64,000 nucleotides of DNA from Bacteroidales bacterium (lineage in GTDB: Bacteria; Bacteroidota; Bacteroidia; Bacteroidales; JACABE01): the NCBI GenBank assembly GCA_023251515.1, contig JAHEYQ010000005.1, positions 43,872-107,871 on the forward strand, in the 5' to 3' direction. Under the pieces are notes generated by a model that saw only the letters and a program-made list of their open reading frames with translations, had not been told where the DNA came from and searched no databases. Positions 36,373-45,587 of the stretch are shown here, piece after piece. Each line of letters begins with the position of its first letter. The stretch's first letter is position 1. Made by a program: the position numbers and the translations under genes.

Positions 36373-39300
36373 CTAATCTCTGTTTATGGCTTCAATTATA
36401 TCAGCTATTTTTTTGTTGTAAACTTCTATAATCTGATGTGCAAATTTTGATTGATTCCAACTCGGAATAAATAATTCCATGCATTGTTTTTGTGGAAACT
36501 GATTGTGCGAAAAGGTGTTTCTTACCATATTCAAAAAACTTTTTTCGGTATCATTAATCAGGTTTTTGTTCAACAGCCATTGCAAATAAGCTTGGTGTTG
36601 TATATTCCCTGTTTTTTCTATCCCCTTTTCATTGTTGGTTTTAAAAAGATTTTCAATACCAGTTCTGTCTTTACTAATTATTGCTTCCTCAAGCCCGAAA
36701 ACTGCATCGAAAACCTGTTCTTTCGATTTATTATAGGTATGCAGTTCTGTTTTTAAGCTTTCGAGTGGTATTGCGTCGTCATTAATGTACTCAAATAATT
36801 CGGGCAGTCGCCTGTCGAAGAAAAATTTACGCAAAACACTAAAGTCTTTTCGCTTGCGGGTATCGGTAATGGTTTTGGATATTTCGTTTTTTTCGCCTTT
36901 AATAATTTCGCCATTTGAATCGAACGATAATTTGCCCTGAATTACTTGCTTAATGGTAATGCTTTCGTTTAAGAGTTCATTAATATTGCTTAGCTTTAAA
37001 TGCAGATCATCATCGTTTTTCAATAGTTTTTCGAGCATTAGTAGCATTATCCGGTCTTCTTCCTGTAGCAAACGTATTTCTTTTTCGGTATTGGCTATAG
37101 TAGATTTGAATACTTTTTCTACCTGCTTTTTGTCAATATCGGGCAATCGTCTATTGCTTTTTTTATCTTCAAATCTCTTTCTCTTTAATTTATTATAAGT
37201 ATTATTCAATGCATAAAAATAATAATCAGCAAAGTTATCTTTCGAATCAATGGTAAATCGCACGGCTTCGTCGTAAATAACATATTCTCTTTCGGCTTTA
37301 TAAAAATTCTGAACGCCATCTTTGCGGCATGTTGTCCACCATAGTTTAAACAATTGGTTGTGATTTGAATCTTTTAGATAGGAAATATTGGCTTCGTTTA
37401 GCTTTTGTTCCAAAACATTTTTCAATTCAATATCAAAAATATCGGTGGGCAAATCAATGGGTTTTTTCTTATCGCTCGCCGTTTTTCCTTTTACAATGTT
37501 ATTGTACCAATCGTCAAAAGTTGAAGTCGGTTTTTCTAACTGACATAAGCTGAATGGAATTTTAGATTTATCGGCAGGTAGTTTTACTACTGTCATATTC
37601 TTACTTATTTTATCACTCCATTCAATTATATAAAAATTAGCAGCTAACCACGATTGGTCTCTTTCAGACGTTCTTCCGGTTTTGTGATTTGTTACAGCCA
37701 CCATTTTGCAGGCTTTTTCTCTTAAATATTTTTCGTAAAAATCGGAAGGATATTTTATCAGTTCGGGATTTATGTTTTTAAGAAACGGATGACCTTTTGA
37801 AGTATTTAAAAGATTAAGTTCTTTATAACTGCACATATCTAAAAACAATTGGCGTTTTTCGCTTACATTGTATAGTGCCAGACATTCCTGAATTTTATCA
37901 TAATAAAAGGAAGTTATCTTCCCTTTTAAATCTTTGTCAATAATCATATCAACAATATCTTTAGCAACAAAACTTGCCATTTCGCCCACTTTGGGTGCTT
38001 TGCCTTTTTTAATGGCTTTTAATCTGTCCATGCAATCGCGTTTCATCAGTTTAATTCTATCCGAAACCGACTGGCTTTCGTCAACATCTTTTATATTAAG
38101 CCAATAATCGAGAATACGACCTGGTATTTGCTTATCGTTCAAATTATGTTCTTCCAGAATTTCATTTAGTTTTTGTTTTCTTTTCAGCAAATCGTTTTTC
38201 CATTTATCAAGATAAGCCGTTTTTTGCTTTCTTCCCTGACTCTTCTTGTAAAACACATCCAAATAGGATAGCTGAGCTTTAATATCTTCTATAAATTGCC
38301 TGTTAAATAATTTTGAGTTGTTTAATTTAATAAAATCATTGATTGCTTCTTCACTTGCTCCTTTTTTGAGATAATTCAAAAGAATAATCTTTGGCAATAC
38401 GTGTAAACTTAAAAAAGCATCGGGCAAAACATGCATAAGTTTATTACTGACTTTTTTACCGTTTTCGTTACGAATAAAAACAGATGTTCCGTCGTTAAAC
38501 CTGATACCTATCTTATTATTATCAGCATTATAATGTGGGGCAAATTGCTCAAAACTTAGTTCATCTCCGGTTCTGTTTATTTTACTCAATACCGTTTCTT
38601 CGTCATTTAATTGCTGCAACCTGCCAAAAGCTTTTGCATTATCAATTACCATTCTTGTTTCATCTGCCCCAAGCAATTTCTTCGGGTACTCATCAATAAC
38701 TATTTTGCCAAGATCAATCTGAAAACGAATTTTATCAAACATTTCGGTTTCATCAATAAATTTCATGGCATAAAACGGAAACCTGTTTGTATATCTTATT
38801 TTTTTTGTAATAGCTTGTATATACTCATCATAATCCAAAACATCCTCGTTGGTACTGTTTTCTATGATACTTTTAATTTTGGCTTCGTCTAAATCAGGTC
38901 TGAACTCTACTTTTTCACTTTCTGTAATTACGTCAAACAATGTTGCAGGGCAACGATTCAGTTCGTTAATAATATCTAACGACAAAGCTTGTTTTGCATC
39001 ATCACTTACAAATTTAACATGAGGCAACCTCACACAAAATGCCATCAATGCTTCTCTTGTTGCCAAAAAACTTTTGTATTGAGTTCCTTTTAATCCTTTA
39101 ATTTTCCCAATAAACTGAAAAGCATGTTCACGTTCTAAAAACATAGCCGTTAAAAATACAATTCCTTCCTGTGTAATCGAATAATCAGGTGTAAACAGTA
39201 TAATTTTTTCAGCCAGTTCAAAATCAGCATCCTTATATACATCCTTAAATCGCTCTTTGGTATAGGCAATAGCTCTTTTTAAATTAATATTTAAAAATTC

Positions 39301-39768
39301 TGCTAATGTATTTGAAATAATCAACTTTCTCTCAACGCCTTTTTCGGTGGAATAAAAATGTGTATAATCGTTTCTGAATTCGTTCAGTTCTTTAAAAATA
39401 ATTTTTAAGGTGTCGGACATTTCGTCAAACTGTTTTCCGTAATTCTTATGTCCTAAATATGTCTCAGCTTTTTGCTCAGCTTTTGGTAAGGATTCAAAGT
39501 CGAAAACCTTTACTATAGGCATAAATCTAGAAAGTAAAGCATACACAATATTCCAGTTTACTTTTTTCAATTCCTTGTTTGCTAAAAAACTACTGCTTAT
39601 TAAAGCTTCTTCTTTTAAATGCCAATCATCGGTATGTTTCGAAATTTTCAACTCTTTTGATAAATGATTGCTGATGCTGAAAATATTCAACCTTGCCATG
39701 TTTAAAAATGCCCCTAAATATTGAGGATCATCTTTTAAAGTTCTGATACTTTGTTCTGTGTTTTCCAT
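36373..39768 (-). CDS. cas13b: CRISPR-associated RNA-guided ribonuclease Cas13b
   Basis: 1131 residues from the ATG beginning MENTEQSIRTLKDDPQ. An upstream in-frame ATG at 39837 would overlap the preceding gene by 46 bp and is less likely. The two HEPN RNase motifs lie near the two ends, as in all Cas13b proteins: EFRNDYTHFY with Arg132 and His137, and MVRNTFSHNQ with Arg1083 and His1088. The length is typical (about 1100-1200). Cas13b processes its own crRNA, then cuts complementary single-stranded RNA and, once activated, bystander RNA in the cytosol. The array is directly downstream, and the accessory membrane-protein gene is 23 bp upstream on the same strand. There is no adaptation module, as usual for type VI-B. 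Confidence 0.97.
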   Translation of the reverse strand: MENTEQSIRTLKDDPQYLGAFLNMARLNIFSISNHLSKELKISKHTDDWHLKEEALISSSFLANKELKKVNWNIVYALLSRFMPIVKVFDFESLPKAEQKAETYLGHKNYGKQFDEMSDTLKIIFKELNEFRNDYTHFYSTEKGVERKLIISNTLAEFLNINLKRAIAYTKERFKDVYKDADFELAEKIILFTPDYSITQEGIVFLTAMFLEREHAFQFIGKIKGLKGTQYKSFLATREALMAFCVRLPHVKFVSDDAKQALSLDIINELNRCPATLFDVITESEKVEFRPDLDEAKIKSIIENSTNEDVLDYDEYIQAITKKIRYTNRFPFYAMKFIDETEMFDKIRFQIDLGKIVIDEYPKKLLGADETRMVIDNAKAFGRLQQLNDEETVLSKINRTGDELSFEQFAPHYNADNNKIGIRFNDGTSVFIRNENGKKVSNKLMHVLPDAFLSLHVLPKIILLNYLKKGASEEAINDFIKLNNSKLFNRQFIEDIKAQLSYLDVFYKKSQGRKQKTAYLDKWKNDLLKRKQKLNEILEEHNLNDKQIPGRILDYWLNIKDVDESQSVSDRIKLMKRDCMDRLKAIKKGKAPKVGEMASFVAKDIVDMIIDKDLKGKITSFYYDKIQECLALYNVSEKRQLFLDMCSYKELNLLNTSKGHPFLKNINPELIKYPSDFYEKYLREKACKMVAVTNHKTGRTSERDQSWLAANFYIIEWSDKISKNMTVVKLPADKSKIPFSLCQLEKPTSTFDDWYNNIVKGKTASDKKKPIDLPTDIFDIELKNVLEQKLNEANISYLKDSNHNQLFKLWWTTCRKDGVQNFYKAEREYVIYDEAVRFTIDSKDNFADYYFYALNNTYNKLKRKRFEDKKSNRRLPDIDKKQVEKVFKSTIANTEKEIRLLQEEDRIMLLMLEKLLKNDDDLHLKLSNINELLNESITIKQVIQGKLSFDSNGEIIKGEKNEISKTITDTRKRKDFSVLRKFFFDRRLPELFEYINDDAIPLESLKTELHTYNKSKEQVFDAVFGLEEAIISKDRTGIENLFKTNNEKGIEKTGNIQHQAYLQWLLNKNLINDTEKSFLNMVRNTFSHNQFPQKQCMELFIPSWNQSKFAHQIIEVYNKKIADIIEAINRD

Positions 39769-39791
39769 TATATTAAGAATTTTATTGTTTG

Positions 39792-40487
39792 TTATTTTTT
39801 TTCGTTTTGATGTATTCTTTCTACATAATAACTCCATAAAACTTTATCAACATATTTTGTTCTTAACCAGCGTGCAGCAGGGATAATAATAAAAAGTATG
39901 ATAAGATTTATTGTCATTATAAGTATAGCCGAATCGGTTCTGTTACATGCGTATCCTTTGTGTAAAGCAATTGCAGTAATCACAATGGAAACAGGTATCA
40001 GAAAGCATGAAACAGTAAACATATTTCTGAACCAGAAATAAAGACTTTGAAAATTCTTGGCAGCCGAAATTTTACCATTCACTTCCAGATAATAATAAGC
40101 AAAATCAAAAAGATTATTTTCAATTTCACCTTCTTTAACTTGATTTTCATTATGTTTTCTAATTCTGCGATATTCATCATTTAAAAAAGGGATGGTACGT
40201 TGTGTAAATTTATCGTTGTCAGTGATTTTCTGTACACTTGGCATAATAATGTTCTTAAACCAATTGTTTTTCTTGTACCTAACTAACCAATAAGTTAAGA
40301 TATGAATTAATACTCCTGTAAATAATGACAAACATAGTAGAATAATGCTTTCACTGAATTTTGAATCGGAACTAAATAATAATTGTTCACACCCAAACAC
40401 ATATTTTTGGTACAATTGTACGATACCAATTAAAACAAACCCCGGTAATAAAAACGAGAGTATTTCATACAAAGAGAACTTTTCCAT
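39792..40487 (-). CDS. Csx27-like membrane accessory protein of the type VI-B locus
   Basis: 231 residues with four hydrophobic segments: about 8-30 (YEILSFLLPGFVLIGIVQLY), 47-69, 157-176 and 186-206. Between helices 2 and 3 is a charged loop of about 85 residues (70-156), probably cytosolic. It contains RRIRKH (Arg107-x4-His112), which has the spacing of a HEPN RNase motif, although one such match can arise by chance. Type VI-B1 loci carry the multi-helix protein Csx27, whereas the Csx28 of VI-B2 is a smaller protein with a divergent HEPN motif. Position and helix count favour Csx27 here. In published E. coli tests Csx27 dampened and Csx28 enhanced Cas13b interference. It shares a promoter with cas13b. 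Confidence 0.6.
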   Translation of the reverse strand: MEKFSLYEILSFLLPGFVLIGIVQLYQKYVFGCEQLLFSSDSKFSESIILLCLSLFTGVLIHILTYWLVRYKKNNWFKNIIMPSVQKITDNDKFTQRTIPFLNDEYRRIRKHNENQVKEGEIENNLFDFAYYYLEVNGKISAAKNFQSLYFWFRNMFTVSCFLIPVSIVITAIALHKGYACNRTDSAILIMTINLIILFIIIPAARWLRTKYVDKVLWSYYVERIHQNEKK

Positions 40488-40506
40488 ACTTATAAATTAT
40501 TTTTTC

Positions 40507-40514
40507 CAAAATTA
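40507..40514 (-). promoter_or_regulatory. Bacteroidota -7 promoter element for the csx27-like/cas13b operon (TAATTTTG on minus strand)
   Basis: Perfect TAnnTTTG on the minus strand, placing the transcript start about 13 bp before the ATG at 40487. No clear -33 element. Confidence 0.45.
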
Positions 40515-40634
40515 ATAATTTAAAACTAAAATTATTAATAGCTTCAGAAAAAAAATTTACATTTTGTCTTATTAAGTTAATATATTGTATTTAAAATGTA
40601 AATATTTGTGTTTTCAATACTTTTTCCTGTTCAA

Positions 40635-40802
40635 ATATACCGTTGAATCGATTCTTCGATACCTGAGACGAAAAACATATGCCTTTGAATCGATTCTTTG
40701 CCACCTGTGACGAGAAACATATACCATTGAATCGATTCTTTGCCACCTGTGACGAGAAACATATACCATTGAATCGATTCTTTAATATTTGTTCCGATTC
40801 AA
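40635..40802. repeat. 42-bp tandem repeat, about 3.8 copies
   Basis: Units at 40635-40676, 40677-40718, 40719-40760 and a decaying one from 40761. Units 2 and 3 differ at two or three bases. Each unit contains the 10-bp palindrome GAATCGATTC. The unit length is a multiple of three, so the minus strand stays open across the repeats (a KNRFNGICFSSQVA-like 14-residue repeat), but I do not consider that frame a real gene. The repeat lies between recJ and the CRISPR operon promoter. Confidence 0.85.
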
Positions 40803-40864
40803 ATAAAATAAAATAATGATTTAAGAAGACGAGCTTTGTATTTAACAGGATAAAATACAGAGAA

Positions 40865-42613
40865 TTATTCAAACTTAATATCTTTTACATTAAGTTGTAA
40901 AGAGGTTTTGCCATTCCATTCGTTTTCTTCTATATGATAGCAGATTGAAAAAGGAAAACCTTTCTGAATATAGGGAAACGAATTGGCTTGCTGAAATGCT
41001 ATGCCCGAAAACGGATAGCTCGCAATTTCGGGATTTATTACCGATAATTTGATGTGATTATTGCCCACAACTTTCGAATATCCGGCATCTTTTACATTAT
41101 CAGTCTGAAATATTGGCGACATATTACCAGGCCCGAAAGGCGAAAACTGTTTTAAAATATTATAAAATTTGGTATTAATATCATTCAGATTTACAATATC
41201 GTCTATTTCAATTTCGGGAGTAAGCATATTTTCTTTTATGGATTTGCATACTTCTTCCTCGAATCTCAATCTGAATTTCTCGAAATTTTCGGGTTTTAAT
41301 GATAAACCTGCAGCATATTTATGTCCGCCAAAATGTTCGAGTAAATCACTACATGCCTCGATAGCATCATATATATCAAAATCTTTCACACTACGTGCTG
41401 AGCCGGTAATCAATCCGTTGGAAAGTGTAAGCACTATTGTTGGGCGGTAGTATTCTTCCGTTAATCTTGAAGCTACTATACCTATAACGCCTTTATACCA
41501 TTCGGGATGAAATATAACGGTAGATTTACTTTCCTTCAGAAACGAATCACTCGTAATAATATCAATGGCTTGCTGTGTTGCTAATGAGTCTTTTTCTTTT
41601 CTTTCTATATTATTATTATTGATTAATTCGCCAAATTTAAGTGCTTTTTCCATCGAATCGCAATTCAATAATTCAACCGAACTTTTTCCGCTTTCCATTC
41701 TGCCGGCAGCATTAATACGCGGGCTAATCAGAAAAACCAAATCATTGATGCTTAGTTCGCGTTTAAAAAACAATTCGGAATCATCCTTAAAATCTTCAGT
41801 TTTGTAAATATTACTAAAACGCAATACTGCTTCTATCCCCACTCTGGGCTTGGTATTTATCAACTTCAGACCATAATAAGCCAATATCCGGTTTTCTCCG
41901 GTTATCGGTACTATATCAGAAGCAATGCTGATGGCAACCAAATCGAGATATTTTGTAATATTATCAAAAGGTATATTGTTTTTCTGAATATAAGCCTGTA
42001 TAAGCTTAAAACCAATACCACAACCCGAAAGCTCGTCGTAAGGATATTCGGAATCAAGTCGTTTTGGATCTAAAACCGCAACAGCATCAGGAATAAATTC
42101 ACCCGGACGGTGATGATCGCCAATTATAAAATCGATGCCTTTTTCGTTGGCATAAGTTATTTGTTTGGTAGCTTTTATACCACAATCCAAAGCAATGATA
42201 AGCTTAAAATTATTTTCTTCGGCAAAATCAATACCTTTATACGAAATACCATATCCTTCAGAATATCTGTCGGGTATATAAAAATCTACATCGTTGTAAT
42301 GTTCTTTCAGAAACGAATAAACCAAAGCTACAGCGCTGGTTCCATCTACATCATAATCGCCATAAACAAGTATTTTTTCTTTGTTTGCAAAAGCTTTTTC
42401 TATTCTATCAATGGCAATATCCATATCTTTCATCAGAAATGGGTCGTGCAAATCGCTAAGTTGAGGACGAAAAAAAGCCTTGGCTTCGTCAAAAGTACGA
42501 ATACCTCTTTGAACCAGTAAATTTGCCAAATGAATATCAATATTCAATTCATTTTGAAGCTTCGTTACTGTTTCAAAATCACCCTTTTCCTTTAAAACCC
42601 ATCGTTTTTCCAT
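40865..42613 (-). CDS. recJ: Single-stranded-DNA-specific exonuclease RecJ
   Basis: 582 residues, normal for Bacteroidota RecJ. The DHH phosphoesterase domain has motif I VYGDYDVDGTSAVAL (Asp86, 88 and 90), motif II ALDCGIKA, the DHH motif itself in IGDHHRPGE, and VLDPKR. The DHHA1 domain has ARSVKDFDIYDAIEACSDLLEHFGGHKYAAGLSL (GGH motif). The C-terminal OB-fold follows. It degrades ssDNA 5' to 3' in recombination and repair, with Mn2+ or Mg2+. The start ATG gives the usual RecJ N-terminus (KRWVLKEK). The 42-bp tandem repeat follows its stop. Confidence 0.96.
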   Translation of the reverse strand: MEKRWVLKEKGDFETVTKLQNELNIDIHLANLLVQRGIRTFDEAKAFFRPQLSDLHDPFLMKDMDIAIDRIEKAFANKEKILVYGDYDVDGTSAVALVYSFLKEHYNDVDFYIPDRYSEGYGISYKGIDFAEENNFKLIIALDCGIKATKQITYANEKGIDFIIGDHHRPGEFIPDAVAVLDPKRLDSEYPYDELSGCGIGFKLIQAYIQKNNIPFDNITKYLDLVAISIASDIVPITGENRILAYYGLKLINTKPRVGIEAVLRFSNIYKTEDFKDDSELFFKRELSINDLVFLISPRINAAGRMESGKSSVELLNCDSMEKALKFGELINNNNIERKEKDSLATQQAIDIITSDSFLKESKSTVIFHPEWYKGVIGIVASRLTEEYYRPTIVLTLSNGLITGSARSVKDFDIYDAIEACSDLLEHFGGHKYAAGLSLKPENFEKFRLRFEEEVCKSIKENMLTPEIEIDDIVNLNDINTKFYNILKQFSPFGPGNMSPIFQTDNVKDAGYSKVVGNNHIKLSVINPEIASYPFSGIAFQQANSFPYIQKGFPFSICYHIEENEWNGKTSLQLNVKDIKFE

Positions 42614-42731
42614 CCTTGTTTTTTTGCAGTGTAAAGTTAGTAATAAATTTGTAGTTTAAAATATTTATTAATAAAAAAATATATTTTATTAATTATATGT
42701 TAGCAAACGAATGATTTATTGATATTTAAAT

Positions 42732-45572
42732 CTATCTGTTTCCTATAGCAGAAAAGTTAACTGCAAATATAACTTCATTATAAAAGCTTTTAAAATCGGG
42801 CAGATACATCAATCTGTAACTCAAATTAATTGGTGCTACAAATCTTAACAGATGCATTTCAGTATTTATTTCTGAGCCAACAGAACTCAAAGAGTTTTGT
42901 TTACCATTGTATTTTGCTACTGCTCCACCATAATATAAACTCATATCAAGTCTTTTCAGATACATCAGCGAACCAATAGAAAAATCGGGATACAACAGCG
43001 GGAAATAATATTTTAAAGATGCTGAATATAAATTATCGCTGTTTACCGAATAATTTCCAATCGGATAGCTGATTAAATCAGCATACTCATAATAGGTATT
43101 GTCAGTATTTCTTTTTTGCCAGGCATTGTAAACCACAAATCCATGCTGCTTTATAACAGACGGAAAGTATAAATAGTTTTCAACCGAAAAAATATTGCCA
43201 TAGTTTTGTATCCCAAATGGCGAATGGCGATAATTAATTTCGAGACTTTGCCCCCATTTCGGCAATAAATCTTTCTGACTCATTCGTAATGTGTGATAAG
43301 CATAAAACCGATAATCAATGGTGTTGATATTTCCTTTTCTAAAGAAAGAAGGCGTTGAAGAATGATGAGAAATATTGATTATTGTTGTGCTTAACGAAGG
43401 CTGAAATCCGGTAAAATACTTTCCTGTATTCATTTTTAAGGGCAGCCTTACTGTGGTTTTTAAATTGGTTTCGCCAAAAGTAAAAGTTGAAATTACTACA
43501 TCGTTCTTATCGACCAATCTGCCGGTTCTGTTGCTGTAATCTATTTTAGCTTCAATAATCGGATACCAACCTTTATAAACCAAATCGAGATAATATTTTC
43601 CTCTTTTTTGGGCAGTAAGATATTCATAACCAATGGTAATAAAAGCAGTACTTAATAAATTATGCGACATTACCGAAATACCCGGAGCTATGCTTTGGTT
43701 GTTTGCATCTACCGAAAAAGGTGCCCACGAATGCAAGTTTATCAGATTCTTAAACTTATTGTAACTTCTTGTTTTAAAAGCAATTTTATTATTTTGAATA
43801 CTATCAGCAGCATATTTTTCCTGTTTGCTTAATTCCGATACATACAAATAATCTTCAGGCTTATTAAAATCTATTTCAGTCCAATTATTTGCATTAAAAT
43901 CAGCTTCAACAAGTTTATAACCATCGGCTGTGTAATTGGTATAAAATAATTTTGAATGCTCATCTGAAAAGCAAAACTCATTAGTACCATATTTTGAAGA
44001 AGTTACCCTAAAAACTTTTTTCTTCAAAGTGTCAAAAGCCAGAATCTCGTTATTTCCTTCAACCTCTGAATTAAAGCAAATAAAACCATTTGCGAAAACA
44101 GCTCTGTTAATCTCTTTAAAAGTAAAAGGAAACAGGTTTTCTGATGATCCGGTTTGCAAATTAAAAGTAGTGATCGTTTTACCTGAATCACCAATTATGC
44201 ATGCAATAACTTCATTTTTATTTTTCCAAGATGGATTAGTAATAATATCGTTATCAGGAGTTGAAAATCTGTTTTTAATTGCACCACTTTCAGCATCTAA
44301 AACAACTAAATAAGATTCATTCTTTTCTGTAATTTCAACCAAAGCAATACTTTTTGCATCATCAGAAAATACCGGAGTAAAATATCTTTTATTACGGGCT
44401 ATAATGTTGGATTTTTTATTCTTAATATCGTAAACTTTAATCAAAGAAGTTGATTTCAAACTCCATCTGAAATCAGCAACTTGTTCAGCCCAAACTATTT
44501 TGCCTGACGAATAAGAAATATAATCATTAATAATATCACCCGGAGTATAAATAGTTTGGTAATTACCCAAACTATCTGTTTTTACAATACGGCTAATATC
44601 ATCCATACTATTTTTCAACGCAATAATTTCGTTATCATTTACATAACAAGGATTTCTAAAATCAGTAAACACTTTATCTGTTTTTACTTTTGTTTTAAAA
44701 TCAGTAAATTTTCTATTTTGATTTTGCAGTTTCCAAACAGAATCCAGAAAGTCTAATGTATTCTCATAATGTAATTTAGGATTAATTCCGGTATGTTTTT
44801 TAAATCCGTATGCAAAAGGAATTACCTGGTAAGGATTTCTGCCAATATTCTGCAAAGTTTTATCCCAAATATTATAACTATACAGTATGCGGGCATTGGC
44901 AACCAATTGATAACCCAAAGTATATGGATCTGGAACATAATCAGAATAAGAACCAAACATGGCTTTGTTGTAGGAATATTTACCTTTTTCGAGCAATTGA
45001 GTTTTTAAATCCATCGAAAACAAAGGAATACGTCCCCTACCCGATTTTGACAAAGCTGTTTCCATAACAACAGCATCGCCTTCTAAAAACCAACGTGGCA
45101 AATAAACTCCTGCCACAGAACCCAAACTCATTTGCCCAAAGGGAATTGCAAATAAACGGGTTAAACCTCTGTTTAACTGGCTCACCTGAACTACATGTCT
45201 GTATTCGTGCAGACTGAGTTGCTTCAACCAAGGCTGTGCATACAAATCCTGAGGCGGACAGCTGTACCATTCGCTCCTTTTGGGCGACCAGGTTACAAAT
45301 CCGTTAGATTTTATAGTTTGATTATGAAGAATTATCGGGATTTTTACAGCCTTTCTGCTAAGAGAATAGGTATTATATTTATTGGTAAGTATCAGATAAT
45401 TTGCAACCTCACAGGCTTGCTTTTCAAATTCAGCAGGATAAACCAATTTAAAAAACAAAGTATCTATTTGCTTCCACTTAAGTTTTGCAGGATTCTGACC
45501 TGCATCATAAAATTGAGCATAAATCGGAAAATGAAGTATAAACAAAAAAAACAATAAGATTTTATTCTTCAT
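42732..45572 (-). CDS. Secreted gluzincin-like metalloprotease with beta-propeller and beta-barrel regions
   Basis: 946 residues. A signal peptide (1-19, ending PIYA-Q) opens the protein. Residues 25-280 are a peptidase-like domain: LHEYRHVVQ gives the zinc motif HExxH (His122, Glu123, His126), and WFLEGDA supplies the third ligand Glu164, the spacing of MA-clan gluzincins. Residues 295-590 look like TolB-type propeller blades (SDDAKSIALVEI, LPSWKNKNEVIACI-like repeats). The last 300 residues alternate polar and aromatic residues like an outer-membrane barrel and end in a non-aromatic Arg. This architecture is recurrent in Bacteroidota as an uncharacterised family. Zinc binding and proteolysis are inferred from the motif only. 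It lies 15 bp after the lutA-like gene. Confidence 0.75.
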   Translation of the reverse strand: MKNKILLFFLFILHFPIYAQFYDAGQNPAKLKWKQIDTLFFKLVYPAEFEKQACEVANYLILTNKYNTYSLSRKAVKIPIILHNQTIKSNGFVTWSPKRSEWYSCPPQDLYAQPWLKQLSLHEYRHVVQVSQLNRGLTRLFAIPFGQMSLGSVAGVYLPRWFLEGDAVVMETALSKSGRGRIPLFSMDLKTQLLEKGKYSYNKAMFGSYSDYVPDPYTLGYQLVANARILYSYNIWDKTLQNIGRNPYQVIPFAYGFKKHTGINPKLHYENTLDFLDSVWKLQNQNRKFTDFKTKVKTDKVFTDFRNPCYVNDNEIIALKNSMDDISRIVKTDSLGNYQTIYTPGDIINDYISYSSGKIVWAEQVADFRWSLKSTSLIKVYDIKNKKSNIIARNKRYFTPVFSDDAKSIALVEITEKNESYLVVLDAESGAIKNRFSTPDNDIITNPSWKNKNEVIACIIGDSGKTITTFNLQTGSSENLFPFTFKEINRAVFANGFICFNSEVEGNNEILAFDTLKKKVFRVTSSKYGTNEFCFSDEHSKLFYTNYTADGYKLVEADFNANNWTEIDFNKPEDYLYVSELSKQEKYAADSIQNNKIAFKTRSYNKFKNLINLHSWAPFSVDANNQSIAPGISVMSHNLLSTAFITIGYEYLTAQKRGKYYLDLVYKGWYPIIEAKIDYSNRTGRLVDKNDVVISTFTFGETNLKTTVRLPLKMNTGKYFTGFQPSLSTTIINISHHSSTPSFFRKGNINTIDYRFYAYHTLRMSQKDLLPKWGQSLEINYRHSPFGIQNYGNIFSVENYLYFPSVIKQHGFVVYNAWQKRNTDNTYYEYADLISYPIGNYSVNSDNLYSASLKYYFPLLYPDFSIGSLMYLKRLDMSLYYGGAVAKYNGKQNSLSSVGSEINTEMHLLRFVAPINLSYRLMYLPDFKSFYNEVIFAVNFSAIGNR

Positions 45573-45587
45573 TCTGAATAATTAAAA

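Noticed and set aside
36373..39837. Assignment of the effector to Cas13a, Cas13d or another HEPN toxin
   Set aside because: HEPN motifs close to both termini, a length of about 1130 residues, the repeat form ending GGTAAAAACAAC and the adjacent membrane accessory fit Cas13b only.
40591..40872. 93-codon minus-strand frame with a 14-residue repeat
   Set aside because: It exists because the 42-bp tandem repeat is a multiple of three. It has no promoter, and no protein-like sequence outside the repeat.
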